Under the pieces are notes generated by a model that saw only the letters and a list, made by a program, of their open reading frames with translations, searched no databases and was not told the DNA's origin. From NCBI GenBank assembly GCA_963969365.1, contig OZ017754.1:2604001-2668000 (forward strand): 64,000 nucleotides of DNA. The letters run 5' to 3'. The stretch is from Asterochloris sp. CNOR1 (lineage: Eukaryota > Chlorophyta > Trebouxiophyceae > Trebouxiales > Trebouxiaceae). Within the stretch, counting starts at the first letter, position 1. Every line of letters begins with the position of its first letter. Both the position numbers and the translations under genes were made by a program. Positions 12,468-24,235 of this stretch are shown one piece after another.

Positions 12468-13221
12468 TTACTCAAGTCTATTCATGGAGTGCAGTGTCAA
12501 AGCCTGTTCTGTAACGACGCTCTGTGGGGGAAACCTGACTGAGACGAGCTGCAGCTGAATTTGCGCGCCTGGCACATGTACATACAGCCATCCCAGGTAA
12601 AGATGGCAGTCGCAGGACTGCGACACTCCCATGAGCTGCGGCTGCAATGCAGCTGCCAGCAAACCGCTCTGCAGGATGTCTGAGTGAGCCAAAGCCTTGC
12701 TAGAGTGGCAGATGACTACCAGATCGTAGTAGGTGTCCAGTTTCAATATAATGTTGTGGTCTGCAATGATTTAGCGGCCCCCAACCCAGACCAACTAGAG
12801 CCTCTGCAGCTAAGGTAAAGTGGCAAGCTCAGACATGAAGGGAGTGAATGCAATGTATGGCTGTTATCAAGACAATTCCGCCAACATAGAGGTTGAGCTC
12901 CTGCAAGTGAGAAAGTTTTGGGCAGAGCCAAAGGGTCCATCCTGGTGAAAGGTTCAAACACCTTGAGCCAACAAAGACAGTCGGCTGGGATATCTTGCTT
13001 GCTGGTGCTGCTTTCATTTCTCAGGCATGTCAGCTTGGGTGGCCCCCGTGCCAGGCTCTTGCAGCAGGTATTAACAGAAGACCACAGGTCAGTTGTGCCA
13101 CTAGCGGGAAGCACACCAGAGAGCTGGAGCCTCCCGCATTCCAAAGAGCAGGGCACCACTGCTTGATCAGCACGCTGACCTCCAGATCTTCAGGTTGGAT
13201 GTCAGCCTTTGCTGCTGACAT
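12468..13221 (-). CDS. Unidentified gene candidate, incomplete model
   Basis: Weak candidate. The minus strand has an ATG at 13221 opening MSAAKADIQPEDLEVSVLIK.., with a donor after base 13117. A second exon-like piece at 13057-12962 ends with a GT donor, and a third begins at 12900 (ELNLYVGG..) behind a CTTGCAG acceptor. A last open stretch runs from about 12770 to a stop near 12468 and contains KLDTYYDLVVICHSSKAL. The pieces look like coding sequence, but I could not join the last two in phase and recognise no family. It could be a small real gene or chance. Confidence 0.25.
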
Positions 13222-13594
13222 CTGATGCAGCTGCACATGTTCTTGTGCGAAGCCTGTCACAGACAAGGTCTGCTGTAGCCTCGCGGAAACCTGCCTTCTT
13301 GGTGCCAGGCGCACGAGAGGTCTCATTGCTTGTGCATTCCCTCAATTTTTCCCCCGGCCTGATCGACTCTACCTGATCTTGAAGCCAGGGACTGCAGCCA
13401 GCGAATGGATGCTGCAGCCTAATACCTGTGCACCATGCATCTCTAGCAAGCAAGAGTGCGTCTGTTTGCTTTGCTCCCCAAGCCCAACAACACGCTCATT
13501 TGAGCTCGGAGCGCCATTGGTTTCCCAACAGATCTGCAGCCCATGCAGCTGTAATTGAGATAAGCTGGGGAGACCTCGACACACAGAGTTCCCC

Positions 13595-16500
13595 ATGGAG
13601 TTGCCAGGGGCAAGTGAAAGGGAAGCAGCCACCAATCACAAAAAGAAGGTGCCTGCTGGCTTCCTGCCACTTCAAGTACTCCATCTGCAAGCAGTGATGG
13701 CTCCGTGACCAAGATGTACTGCTTGCAGCAGGCCTCCAGAGCACTCACAGCCCTCTCCAGTCAGTCTGCTCATGCAGCACCTGCCCCTGTGCTTTGTCTT
13801 CTTGCAGGGACTGCTGAAGGATCAGCTGGAGCTGGCAAAGCAGACGCAGCAGAACGGCAAGACGCGATGGACCATCAAACCAATGGAGGAGCAGCTCTCG
13901 TTTGACAAAGTCAGTTTCTGGGGCTGGCTTGGCTGGATGATGTGCTGTTGGGCTGCACGCTTAAGCCAGCACAGGGGGCAGCTCTCCTGCTAGAGCTGTT
14001 GCAACTTCATTGTAAGTAGGGGGAGACTGGAGGCCTGCCATGGCGCCAACCACCGCAGCTCCCAGCAGGACTGCAACAGCAAGCCGACTTCAGGCCCTTT
14101 CACAAAACAGTAGTGCAGTGCAGGGCTGCGAGCAGCTTGTGCTTGGAGGTGTGCTCTGCTGGGTACACTGAGAGCTTCCAACGGCTGACAGCTGCTCAGC
14201 TATCATCTGATGCTGTGCGTTCATGGCCAGCACAAGTGGGGCCATGTGGCCTCCTTGGCTTGGATGCGATACCCTGGGCTTTGGCCTTGAGGGGTTCCTC
14301 AGCATGTGAGGCTGCGGGGACCTGCCAACTGGTGATGACCTCCGACAGGGCATACAGACACCTGCAGCATGCTGTACCCTCAGGGAGTGTGTTGGCCCCA
14401 CCCAGGGTGTGCCAGCCGCCGCACAGTCCTGCCTTGCCTCCTGTAAGGCTGCTGGCCTGCATGACAATCTGGTCCACTAACACAGCACCTCAGCCGGCAT
14501 TACTGTGCCATCATTGTTCACCTAGCAGTTGACATGTGACACGTCCAGGACTTCTTTGTACAGTGCTGTGTGGCAAAGGCGCTGCCTTTTGCAGGTGCTG
14601 CAAGGTTGTTGGCCTGCACGTCAGAGGTTTCGGGAACTTGGCAACTGCAGGCGTGTCTACACATGGCTATGCACCCCACAGACTAGCCCACCCTGCCTAG
14701 GGACCAGTTTCTATCACATGCTGCCCTGTCAACTATTGTCGATTGATGCAGGGCTTCTTCATCTTCATCCGTGCTGTGAAGACGCTGACCCAGCACAACA
14801 AAGGCGTGGTCGTGGTGCGCAAGCCTGCACCTTTGCATCAGGGCACCTGGCAGCTCTGCATGGGCTGCTGTTGGCCGCTGCAGAAGGGCTTGAGCACGCA
14901 GGGCACCCAAGAGTGGGCTGCATTGGGCCATTGTCATGTCACCTCTACTGTGCCTGGCCCTGTTGAAGCAATCCCCCGCAAGTTGAAGCATGGCCTGCAT
15001 GGCGCATTGACAGGTGGCTGCAGCAGGACTGTGCGGCAGCGACCTGTCTGCAGCATCAGTTGTCACAGGGGCAATGCATCGCTGGGGCCTAGGCATCTGG
15101 TGTCTAGGCAGCTGCCCTGCAGCAGTGCTGCGCCAGGCTGCAGCCCACAAACGTCAGATATTGCTGTGCAGGTGGGTTTGGCTGGCCCCTCAGGGAGCGG
15201 CAAGACAGCCTTCTCCCAGAAGATCCAGACAGTGCTGACAGGTCAGGCTGATTCCAGCGCGGCTAAGCGTGTCATGTCAGCATTCCGATGTGCTGCTGCT
15301 GCAAGGCAAACCATGCCCACAGCCTTTTGTTGCTTTATAGTCTATATATTGCCACTTGTGCTGCAAGCATGGCCTTCGGACCTATTATGCTCGGGGGTCT
15401 CATCCTGCTGGGTGTGCAGTGCTGTGCACAGACACAACAAGCCATCTTTGCACTGTCTGTTTACCAATGAGAACTGCGTTGCAGGGTGTGCAGTGCTGTC
15501 CATGGACAACTACAATGACGGGAGCAGGGTGATTGACAGCAATTTTGATGGTGAGGCTGGCTGTGTCACGCATTGAGTGCCAGCGCTGCATGCCCCTTTT
15601 GAAGCCGGCTACGTGCCGCGGACCCTCTGTGGAGCAGTGCTGCAGTGATGTGATCATCTCTTATGTGGCACAGCTCCTGCGCACCAGGAACATCCTGCAA
15701 GGGCCCTGGGCTGCCTCGTGATATGCAGGATTGCCACCAAAGATGCAAATGGCCACTCCTTTGCAGCAATCCTCTGTGAGAGCCTGTGTGGTGCCAGGCT
15801 GTTGTGCGCAGAGGCCTCCTGCCCATAGCTTGCAGCAGGGTTGCATGTAAGCAATCAGTCCGCCGCACCACAGCATGTCAGCAGGCCAATGAGCACGGCC
15901 TGCTGGAAGAGCTGCCAGCTGTCTCTGCAGGCTGTGCTCATGCACAGCCTTCTGAAAGCCCTGTAAGCAGGCCTCCCGTCAGCTGAGGCCCTGACCCAAG
16001 CGCGCAGAGTCTCCGTGCCTGCAGGCACGACAAGTTGTGCTGCAGGCTTGGCTGCCGCACTGACCTCTGCCTGGTTTGGCATGTTGACCCCACCATCGGG
16101 TGCTCATGTCACTGATACTTCCTCAGGGTTGCACTTGAGAGCATTGTGCTGTCAAGTTAATCTACAATGGGGTGGCACACTTTGCGCTGTCCCTGTGCAG
16201 ATCCGCGCCTGACTGACTACGACACCCTCCTGGCCAACATCCAGGACCTGCAGGAGGGGAGAGCCACACAGGTGAGCCAGCAGCTCACAGCGGGGCAGCA
16301 GTTGCCGGGCTCATGCTCCATTGATGAGCTGAGTGCATGTACCTGCAGCCAGAGCAGAGCATGGAGCTCCCCTGGGCGGCAGTGCATGATCAGGGGGAGT
16401 TGCTGCTCTGCTGTCGAGTCAGAATGACTCACCACAGCCAGCTCTGTGTTTTTACCTTGCCCTGCATCAAGCCATTTGCAACACTGCTGGTCCTGCTGCG

Positions 16501-19500
16501 AACGAACTAATGCATATCATGCCTTGAGTCGCTCTGCAGCTCCAGCTTTGCTGGTGCATGACTGCTGCATGCAGCCCAACTCTGTGAACATCTAATGAAG
16601 TAAACTCATACAGCAGCCCCTGCAGACTTCACCCCACTGCCGTTTGATGGTTACGGTGTGCCTGCAGCTTGTGCTGGTGTCATGCAGCAGATTTGTTTCA
16701 AGCCCTGCTACGTGCCAGTCCACCATCTCCAAGGTGTTTCTGTTCCATGCAGCATGCCTGGCAATGGCCTGCTGTTGAGCCTGCACCGCGCCTGCTCAGC
16801 TGTCCACTCAGCAGGTCTGTCTTGTCCTGCCGCAGGTGCTGATCTATGATTTCGAGGCCTGCCCCTGCAAGGCGGACAGTTGAGGCAGGAGTTTGTACAC
16901 CATGTTCGCTCGGCAGACTCGTCATGCCTGCTGTAGGTGCCAATCTACGACTTCAAGGTGTCCAAACGGGTGGGGTACAGACAGGTGGAGGTGCCCAGCA
17001 GTCGCGTAGTCATCATCGAGGGCATCTATGCCCTCTCATCCCGCCTCAGGTGGGCTTCAGGGGCGCAGCACACCCTATGGAAACTCCTGCTGTTTCTCTT
17101 TCTATGTACCCTGGGTGATGCGGCACCTGCTGGGCAACTTCAGAACTGACAGGCTCTCGCCGCTGGGCTGTTTCCAACCGCTGCTGCATCGCCACTGGCC
17201 TCGGGATGCATGTCCAGCCCCGGGATGCATGTCCGCAGGTCCCTACCTGCATTCTCTGTGGCCCAGGCGCCTATGGCTATGACAGAGGCAACAGTCTGCT
17301 TTTGTTGGCTTCAGCAGGCAATCTTCAGGCAGTTGCTGCATGTATTTTTCCAAAGCAAGGCAATTCGTAGTAGCCCGAATGACATGAGATTCGGGCCCAG
17401 CACTGACCAGGGGACGCCACCTCCAGCGGGTTTGGAGACCGTGAGTACCTGTAATCCTGCTGTGCAGACCTCTGGAGGACCTGCGAGTGTCCATCACAGG
17501 GGGCGTCCACTTTGACCTGGTCAAGCGAGTCCTGAGGGACATTGAGAGGTCAGGCCAGCAGCCTGCAGAGATTATTCAGCAGGTGAGAGGTGGCCGACAC
17601 CTGCTGCAGCGCACTCGTCCCTCTGTCAAGGCTGCTGTGTAGCACCACCATAGCTCATCCTACAGGCTGACATGCACAGTCCTTCTTGCCCTGGATCAGG
17701 GCCATGGTGTTGCTGTTGCCTTGCCTAGCAGCATCCAGAGACCCTGCTGTCACAGACGTTCAGACAGCCACCTGCAAGTTTCTGCTGCTGGTGCTGCAGA
17801 TATCGGACACAGTGTACCCCATGTACAAGGCCTTCATCGAGCCGGATCTAAAAACAGCCCACCTCCGCATCTACAACACCTTCAACCCCTTCGCTGGCTT
17901 CATGTGAGCTGCTGCCAATGCTTAGCCTGGTGTGTCTCCAGCAGCCTTGCTGTCTCGTGCTCCCACCAGCCCCTCTTGGCCTCATGTAAGCTGCCTGCCG
18001 CATCAAAAGATACTGTGCAGTGGGTCTCACGGCTTGCCCAGCCTGCATTGCACGCATCATGCCATAAGATGCCGCCCAGGCCTGGAGTGCTGCCTTCCCA
18101 TGGATGCCTGCTGTCCTCTCGATGGGGCCAATCCAAAGCACAAGCACTCTCCGCTTTGGCCAGTCAAGGCGGTCTGTCCAGCCTCAGTGCTTGGCTGGGC
18201 ATGACGCCCCAGCGCGTCAAACCTGCTTGTGTGGCGTGCTGCTGGTGACAGGGACACCATCAAGAACCCGCTGTGCTCATGTGCAGGAATGCAACCTACA
18301 TCCTCAAGTCAGCCAAGCCTGTGGCTGCGGAGGACATCCGTGCTGTGCTCAAGGTGAGACCCTCATTGCAGGCTTTTGACTCTGTGAAACAGCATCTGTC
18401 CAGTGGCCATGGTCATGCTAGGGAGCTTGGCCTGGGCCGCATGTCTGTGTGGACTGCCTCTGCGGCAGTGGCAGGCTGGCTCTGCATTGCTGCTGTCCAG
18501 CATGCTCAGGGATAGTCTTACTTGCCAAGCAGGGAAGTCTGCCGTGGCCCCACACCACGGAGTGCGGTCAAGCTTGAGCGCAGCTGTTGTCTGATGAAGG
18601 CAGCCTGCTGTTGGCGCAGCACAACTGAGGTGCAGAACTCCAGTGAAGTCTGCCTTCATTGGAGGGGTCAGAACCTCAGCGCCAGCCAGTGCCCCCTGTA
18701 GACAAGTGATTATGTTGAAGGCTCGTTGAGTCCTTGCTGCAGACTGATCACAGCAACTCTGACACTTACAACATCACCTGCTACTTTTGGCTCTGCAGCT
18801 CAGAAGCTCCCACATGGGCTTGTCCATCTGATGGCAGGCGCTGCACCCCTCAACACTGAAGCTGAGATTAGTGCGGCTGCAGGCAAATCACCGCATGCGC
18901 AGCGAGTCAGAAACATACGACATCTACCTGCTGCCCCCCGGCGAGGACCCTGAGACCTGCCAGTCCTGGCTGCGCATGCGGAATAGAGATGGACGATACA
19001 ATCTCATGTTTGAGGAGTGGGTCACAGACGGGCCCTTCATCATTTCGCCGCGCATCACCTTTGAGGTGAACTCAGCGCTGAGCATCACACAGCTGGCTGC
19101 TGGGGCAGTGGTGGCTCTCTGTCATGTGCAACTCATCTGCTGCCCAGCAGTTTGACCTTGTCAGCAGTGCGTCACACCAGCGCTTCCCACCCTACAATGC
19201 TGAGGACTGGGTCACAGACACGCCCTTCATCATGTCATTGCGCATCAGGTTCAAGGTGAGCTCACCTCTGCGCGGCACCACTTCTGGAGCAGGGCGTTGC
19301 TGCCAGATTTGCCCTGCTGCCTGTTGGTGTGCTTGGCCAGAAGGCAGCCTCACCGCTCATTCCTGTCTACAAGCCAGTGTGGCACAGCAATGGCTGCTGG
19401 AGCATAGAGTGCAGCTGATCAGGTGTGCATCACCTGCTGCCTGGCCTTCATCTGCATATCTGGATTCAAAGGTGGCCACTACCTGCGTCACAGTATGGAC

Positions 19501-22500
19501 TAATCTGTTGCTCCTGCTGCAATTCTATCACCAGATCCTGGGCGGCCTGTTGATGCTAGGGATGAAGCTGCATACTGTGGGCGCGGCACAAGCATGCTAA
19601 CCCCTAACCCCTAAACCCTGCCTCCCGCAGGTGAATGTGCGGATCCTGGGGGGCCTGATGGCCCTTGGGTATGAGATTGGGTCCATCCTCAAACGCACCA
19701 GCCGGGTGTGGCAGGACGACCAGCTGATGATCAAGATCGATGAGATCGACGGCATGGAGCACAAGTTTGTGCAGGTGGGCCTGGGTCCATGCAATGGACA
19801 GCTGCCCAAAAATGTGCATGAGCAAAGGGCAGCAAAAGTTTTGTACACGCTGGAGCTGGGTTTCAGCAGGTGTAGGTGCCTGCAGGTTACAAGGTGGCTC
19901 CAGGCCCCCAAGTCTGATGCCGAGAACAGCTGCTTCCGTTGCGGCCTGTAAAAGCGTCTGCCTGCACAGTGCCTACCTGTAAAAGCGTTGAGCACCTTGA
20001 CAACAGGGTCTAACAGGCTGTGCGGTCCAACAGGCTGTTCGCAATGAAAGGTTCGCCCCTTCACGCTGCAGATCCAGGGCAAAGACAGGGCGGGAGTGGC
20101 GGCCGCTGGGAGCGCATTAGGGTTGGATGGGACCTACATTGCCCGCTCATACATCGAGCAGGTGGGACAAGCACTTGTGGCTCAAACACCCTCATGGGCG
20201 TGCTGCTGTTCATGTTCTGGGGGTTTGCTAGTCTCACTCAGACTGCACACCAGTGCAGTCAACTGGCAGTCAGGCATGCACTCCCATGCCTGCTTGCACT
20301 TGAGCTTGGGCATGACTTACTCTTCCTGCTGCTGTGTGCAGCTGCAACTGCAAGTTGCCCCCGTATGGCTGCAGCCACTCTCAAGCCTGCCTGCTGGCAG
20401 TTGCACCTGGGAAGAGTGTGCGGGAAGCCCTCTGCCTGCCTCTTATAAGGTATCCCCTCCCAGCAGCCTTCAACCAGAATGCAACAAACAAACTTTACCA
20501 TACCTTTGCCTGCAGCTGCCAGCTCCTGCATAGGCCTCGTCTGCGCTGCAGAAGGCTGGCCAGTCCCGTCTGGAACGGCCACACAAGAGTCTTTGCAACT
20601 CCCAGTGTCTGTCTGCAGATGCATCTGGACAGTTCCACCGCCCCACCTCTGCCTGCACTGCTGATCCTGGTCATCAAAACCCAGGGCTGTGCCTGCAGCT
20701 GCAACTGGACAACTTGGTGACCGACTTCCAGAAGGTGACCGAGGACCTGAAGCGGCGCTTTGTGGTCAACGGGGAGCCACTGATTGAGGAGGGCATGGTG
20801 GTGGGGGGATCCCCCATGGGCAGCGGCTCCTTCAAGCGCATGACTGGATTCACCCTGCCCCAGCGCCCCACCATGGCATCGTCAGGTGAGGGGGATCAGA
20901 CGGCGAACGCTTTGTTGAACAGATGATGCCCAGTTGGGTGACATGGGCAGGTGGCGCAGTGCAGGCTGCGCCATGAGGGTTTGCAGCAGGGCATCGTGCA
21001 TTGCGCAGGGCAGTAGAGCGCATGTACATCTTTGCCTTTGAGAGCCAAGGGCTGCGGCAATTTGAAGCATATGACCAGGCTACGCCTGCCGGCGGCCTGG
21101 TATAGCCTCGTCAGGTGAGCATGTGCAGCAGTGGTGCAGGCTCCTTTCAAAGCAGTGGTCCCCCGGCAAACGGTACAGCATGGTGCTGTATAGCTTAGCT
21201 GCTGGGTGTAGCCACACAAGCCAGCAGAGTCTGCATGCCAAAGAGTCAGCTGCGGCCTGCTGAGCGCCGCCCAGAACACAGACCCACCTGTGGTGCATGT
21301 GCCGTCCCTCTGCACAGCAGCCTGGCCGCCCCTGTCTCCACATGCCTGGGCTGTTGCCGTCAACCAGTGGTCTTAAAGGTCACTTGTCCATCTATCCTTA
21401 AGGCTTCCAGATGACAACAATAATTCTGTTCGCCTCCTGTGTCTGCAGCACCTGTTGACATGGTCCCGCCGGGACCCCGCAGCACCTCAGATGACTGGAG
21501 CAACAGCGGCACAGCAGAGCCCCGCAACGGCGCCCTCTCCCACCTCATGCGCAGCTCAGAGAACGGCGCGGGCGGCGGGCTGGCCCCCCTGACGCGGGCG
21601 GCGTCCCAGCTGCCGGGCACTGACCACGGCAGCGGGCACCTCAGTGAGTCATGCGTAGACCTGTGCGGTGTCTGCCAGGCTTGAGTGCGCACTCATTGGT
21701 GTGGAGGGAGCCATCATACCACCGCATGGGGCTGTGGGATACATTTCCGGATACAGCATCGAGTCCACTGGTGATGTGACCTGAAGGCACGCTCGCTGTG
21801 AGGCCAAGGCACCCTGCTGAGCATCACAGCCCACTATCAGAGCATGGACGGTCACAACTTTGAGGAGGACCCTTCAGTTGCTGCATATGTTCCCAGCTTG
21901 GGTGGTTTGCAGTGGAGGGCCCTGCAACTGGGCCGTGGGCGTTGTGCCAAGCTGTTTGACAGGCATCCTGCCCTGCCAGCCAGCAACCAATCGTCCCTGC
22001 ATGCCATGAGCTGGGCACCATGCGGGCAGCCACTGGCAGCCGCTCCATATGTCCTGCACACTGGGGCAGGCCCTGCTTCTTCTTCTGTAGCTTCTTCAGA
22101 AGGGCACTCAAGCCCCACAGGCTGCCATGCACAGCTCCTGGCAGAGCGCGACTGGGCACACCCTGCTGGCAAGAGGCAGTGCCATGTCAAGCTGCAGGCA
22201 CCCACCTGCTGCACAAGGTCAGGCATGACCTGGTCGCCCCATGTACTCCGTATGTTGTGAACAGCGGCAACTTGTGCTGCAGGTGCTCACACCAGCAAGC
22301 AGCCGCCTCCAGCACATGGCTGGCAGTAGGCAGCCAAAGCTCCTGAGACCAGCAATGTTGAAGCCAAGGCCGAATCTGTGTCTTCTCGCAGGCGTCCACA
22401 CAGAAGGCAGGGGCAGCTACCACCTGCCGGACAGCTGCTGTGGCGTCAGCATCGTAGATCTGGTCTCTCCTGCAGGTCCCCACATGCAGCTTATGGGAAA

Positions 22501-23887
22501 GACACCGCCTGCTGGACTGCTGCTGTAATGACAGCAGCGTCCCAGTGACAGTTCATCTGGTGCATGCTGCAGGCGCCCACATAGAGCGCAAGGACAGCCA
22601 CCGCCTCCTGGAACGCTGCTGCAGCGATGAGCTGGATGGACTGCATCAGCAGCCAGCCGCCACCCAGGTGGGCCTCTCCAGCACCCTTGCCAACTGTGAT
22701 CCTGCACTGCTGCAAAGTAGCTGCAAAACATCAAACAGGAGTCCCACCTGACACGCTGCAGCAGCACCTTGGCTGGCCAGCTTGCAATCATGGGAGACAC
22801 CTCCAGGGCTGTCCTCCTCAAGGGCTCACAGGAAGCATGCAGGCAGGTGCATCAGGAAGCCACTGCTGGGATGACATGCTTGCTGCGAAGTCCAAACACA
22901 TCAGTGCTTCAGAGAGTGGCTCAATCTCCTGGTGCATGTACATGACTACATTGGCTCTGCACTTTCCCTCTGCAGTATGCACCACTTAGATGTGTTTCTG
23001 CAGGTGGACCGACAGCTGCAGCACCTCCGGTCAAGGCTGGACCAGATGTCCCCGCAGCACTCAGATGCCTCTGTGCTGGCAGAGCAGGTGCGATGTTCGT
23101 CAGAGGTGCATGGCCCTGCCAGGCTCAAGTCACAGACCTCCAAGCCCGTTGCATTGCTTTCTAGAATCTACACCCAGCTTTGGGCACTTGGTTGTAGTCA
23201 GGGTCTGACCCTAAGTGGGCATGCCCCTCTTGGAGTCCTGGGGCTCGATGTGCTTCTCATGGGTGGTTGCCAGCACCCTGGACTTTACAACACCCTTGAT
23301 ACCATGTTCCAGCTGGCTTTGGCCCACATGAAATGCCAGCTCTTTGTCCTGTGGGACATTGGCCCTCGCAACACACACATCAGCTGGGTCTCTGCAGGGT
23401 AGCCAGCTTCCTAGAGCTCAGCTGCCGGTTCCCTCGCCCAGAGAGCTGGATGGCAGAGCCGCCTGTCATAATCTCTGCACATGCAGAGGAATGCCAGACA
23501 TCCAAAAGAAGAGCTGCAGCAGTTGTGCTGCACTTCATCCGGCGTGCGGTGGCGCCTTGCTTGTTGTCAATGTTCTACGCAGCATTTAGGCCCTGATGAG
23601 CCTCTCGCCAGCATTCACTCAGACAGCATCCATTGCTGCCTCTGTAGGTGCAGGCCCTTGTGACATCTAATGAGCACCTGACCCATGAGTTGCGCATGCT
23701 GATGGGGATTCTGCTGCGGGAGAGCAGTAGCCCCCGCAGCCTGGCACCTGCCTACCAACAGGAGGCAGTCCTCATGCGGCCGCAGTCCCGTGCCATCCTG
23801 TCAGACTTTCCCTGGCCCTCCGCGGCAGCCTTTGCCTGTACGGGCGCGCTGGCCATGCTGGTGGCTGCTCGCCTGCTCAAACTGTGA
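13595..23887 (+). CDS. TTM1/TTM2-like protein: uridine-kinase-like P-loop plus CYTH domain, tail-anchored
   Basis: Eighteen exons join without a phase break to 680 residues: 13595-13648, 13808-13909, 14752-14814, 15172-15241, 15485-15550, 16201-16271, 16937-17049, 17468-17582, 17800-17903, 18287-18353, 18883-19065, 19631-19774, 20072-20161, 20699-20885, 21449-21643, 22573-22667, 23004-23087, 23648-23887. Order: short N-terminus MELPGASEREAATNHKKK; P-loop VGLAGPSGSGKTAF; SMDNYNDGSRV; DPRLTDYDTLL; VVIIEGIYALS; VSITGGVHFDLVKRVLRDIE; then the triphosphate-tunnel (CYTH) part with TYILK in place of the usual EXEXK, LRMRNRDGRYNLMFEEWVTD, PRITFEVNVRILGGLMALGY and QGKDR; a Ser-rich linker; a coiled-coil-like stretch; and a C-terminal membrane anchor ending VAARLLKL. 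Arabidopsis TTM1 and TTM2 share this build, act as pyrophosphatases and sit in the outer mitochondrial membrane. The same role here is inferred. Several introns hold degenerate copies of adjacent exon edges. Confidence 0.94.
16831..16995. repeat. Shadow of the TTM exon-7 acceptor edge
   Basis: Bases 16833-16880 repeat the start of exon 16937-17049. The shadow encodes VLIYDFE against VPIYDFK in the exon, then decays and meets an in-frame stop. The copies are about 102 bp apart. Confidence 0.8.
19002..19266. repeat. Shadow of the TTM exon-11 donor edge
   Basis: Bases 19192-19266 repeat the end of exon 18883-19065. The exon reads WVTDGPFIISPRITFE; the shadow reads WVTDTPFIMSLRIRFK and keeps a perfect GTGAG donor. 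The offset is about 192 bp. Confidence 0.88.
19598..19620. repeat. Short telomere-like tract inside an intron
   Basis: CTAACCCCTAACCCCTAAACCC lies just before the acceptor of TTM exon 19631-19774. Plant/algal telomeres are CCCTAAA repeats, so three imperfect units may be an interstitial remnant or merely a pyrimidine-rich acceptor tract. Confidence 0.5.
22281..22667. repeat. Tandem copies of TTM exon 16 and its acceptor
   Basis: Segments starting at 22391, 22476 and 22573 share the pattern GC(G)YCCCACA..CACCGCCTcCTGGA..GCTGCTG behind a CTGCAG-like acceptor; a weaker one starts at 22281. The unit is about 85-110 bp. Only the last, 22573-22667, joins its neighbours in phase. Confidence 0.8.
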
Positions 23888-24235
23888 CACCAAGGTTACC
23901 GCCTTGGGGCTGCTCCAGGGGGCCTTCCGTCAGGTCAATGCGCAGCACGCTCGACGAATGCATTGATGCCCAAGCACACCCTGTGCCCCAATTAATCCCA
24001 TTGCCCTCAGCACAGCCTCTGAGTAATTCCCCATGCATTAGCAGGTAGTCACATATATCACATAATGATGTGTACTTTTTTCATTGAAATAATCAACCAG
24101 CTGGATCCCTAGTCTTGGACAGAGAGATGCGACTCAATACCCACGTGAAGGGTAGTCTCTGCTGCAAAGGGAACAGCAGTCACTTGACACTGCAGGCCTC
24201 ACAGTCTCAAAGCATAGCCAACTCAAAGCAGCAGA
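23888..24235. other. Intergenic: TTM 3' flank and 5' region of the secreted-protein gene
   Basis: 348 bp between a stop codon and the next start codon in the same orientation. An AT-rich patch near 24045-24090 contrasts with the surroundings. Nothing else recognisable was seen. Confidence 0.4.
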
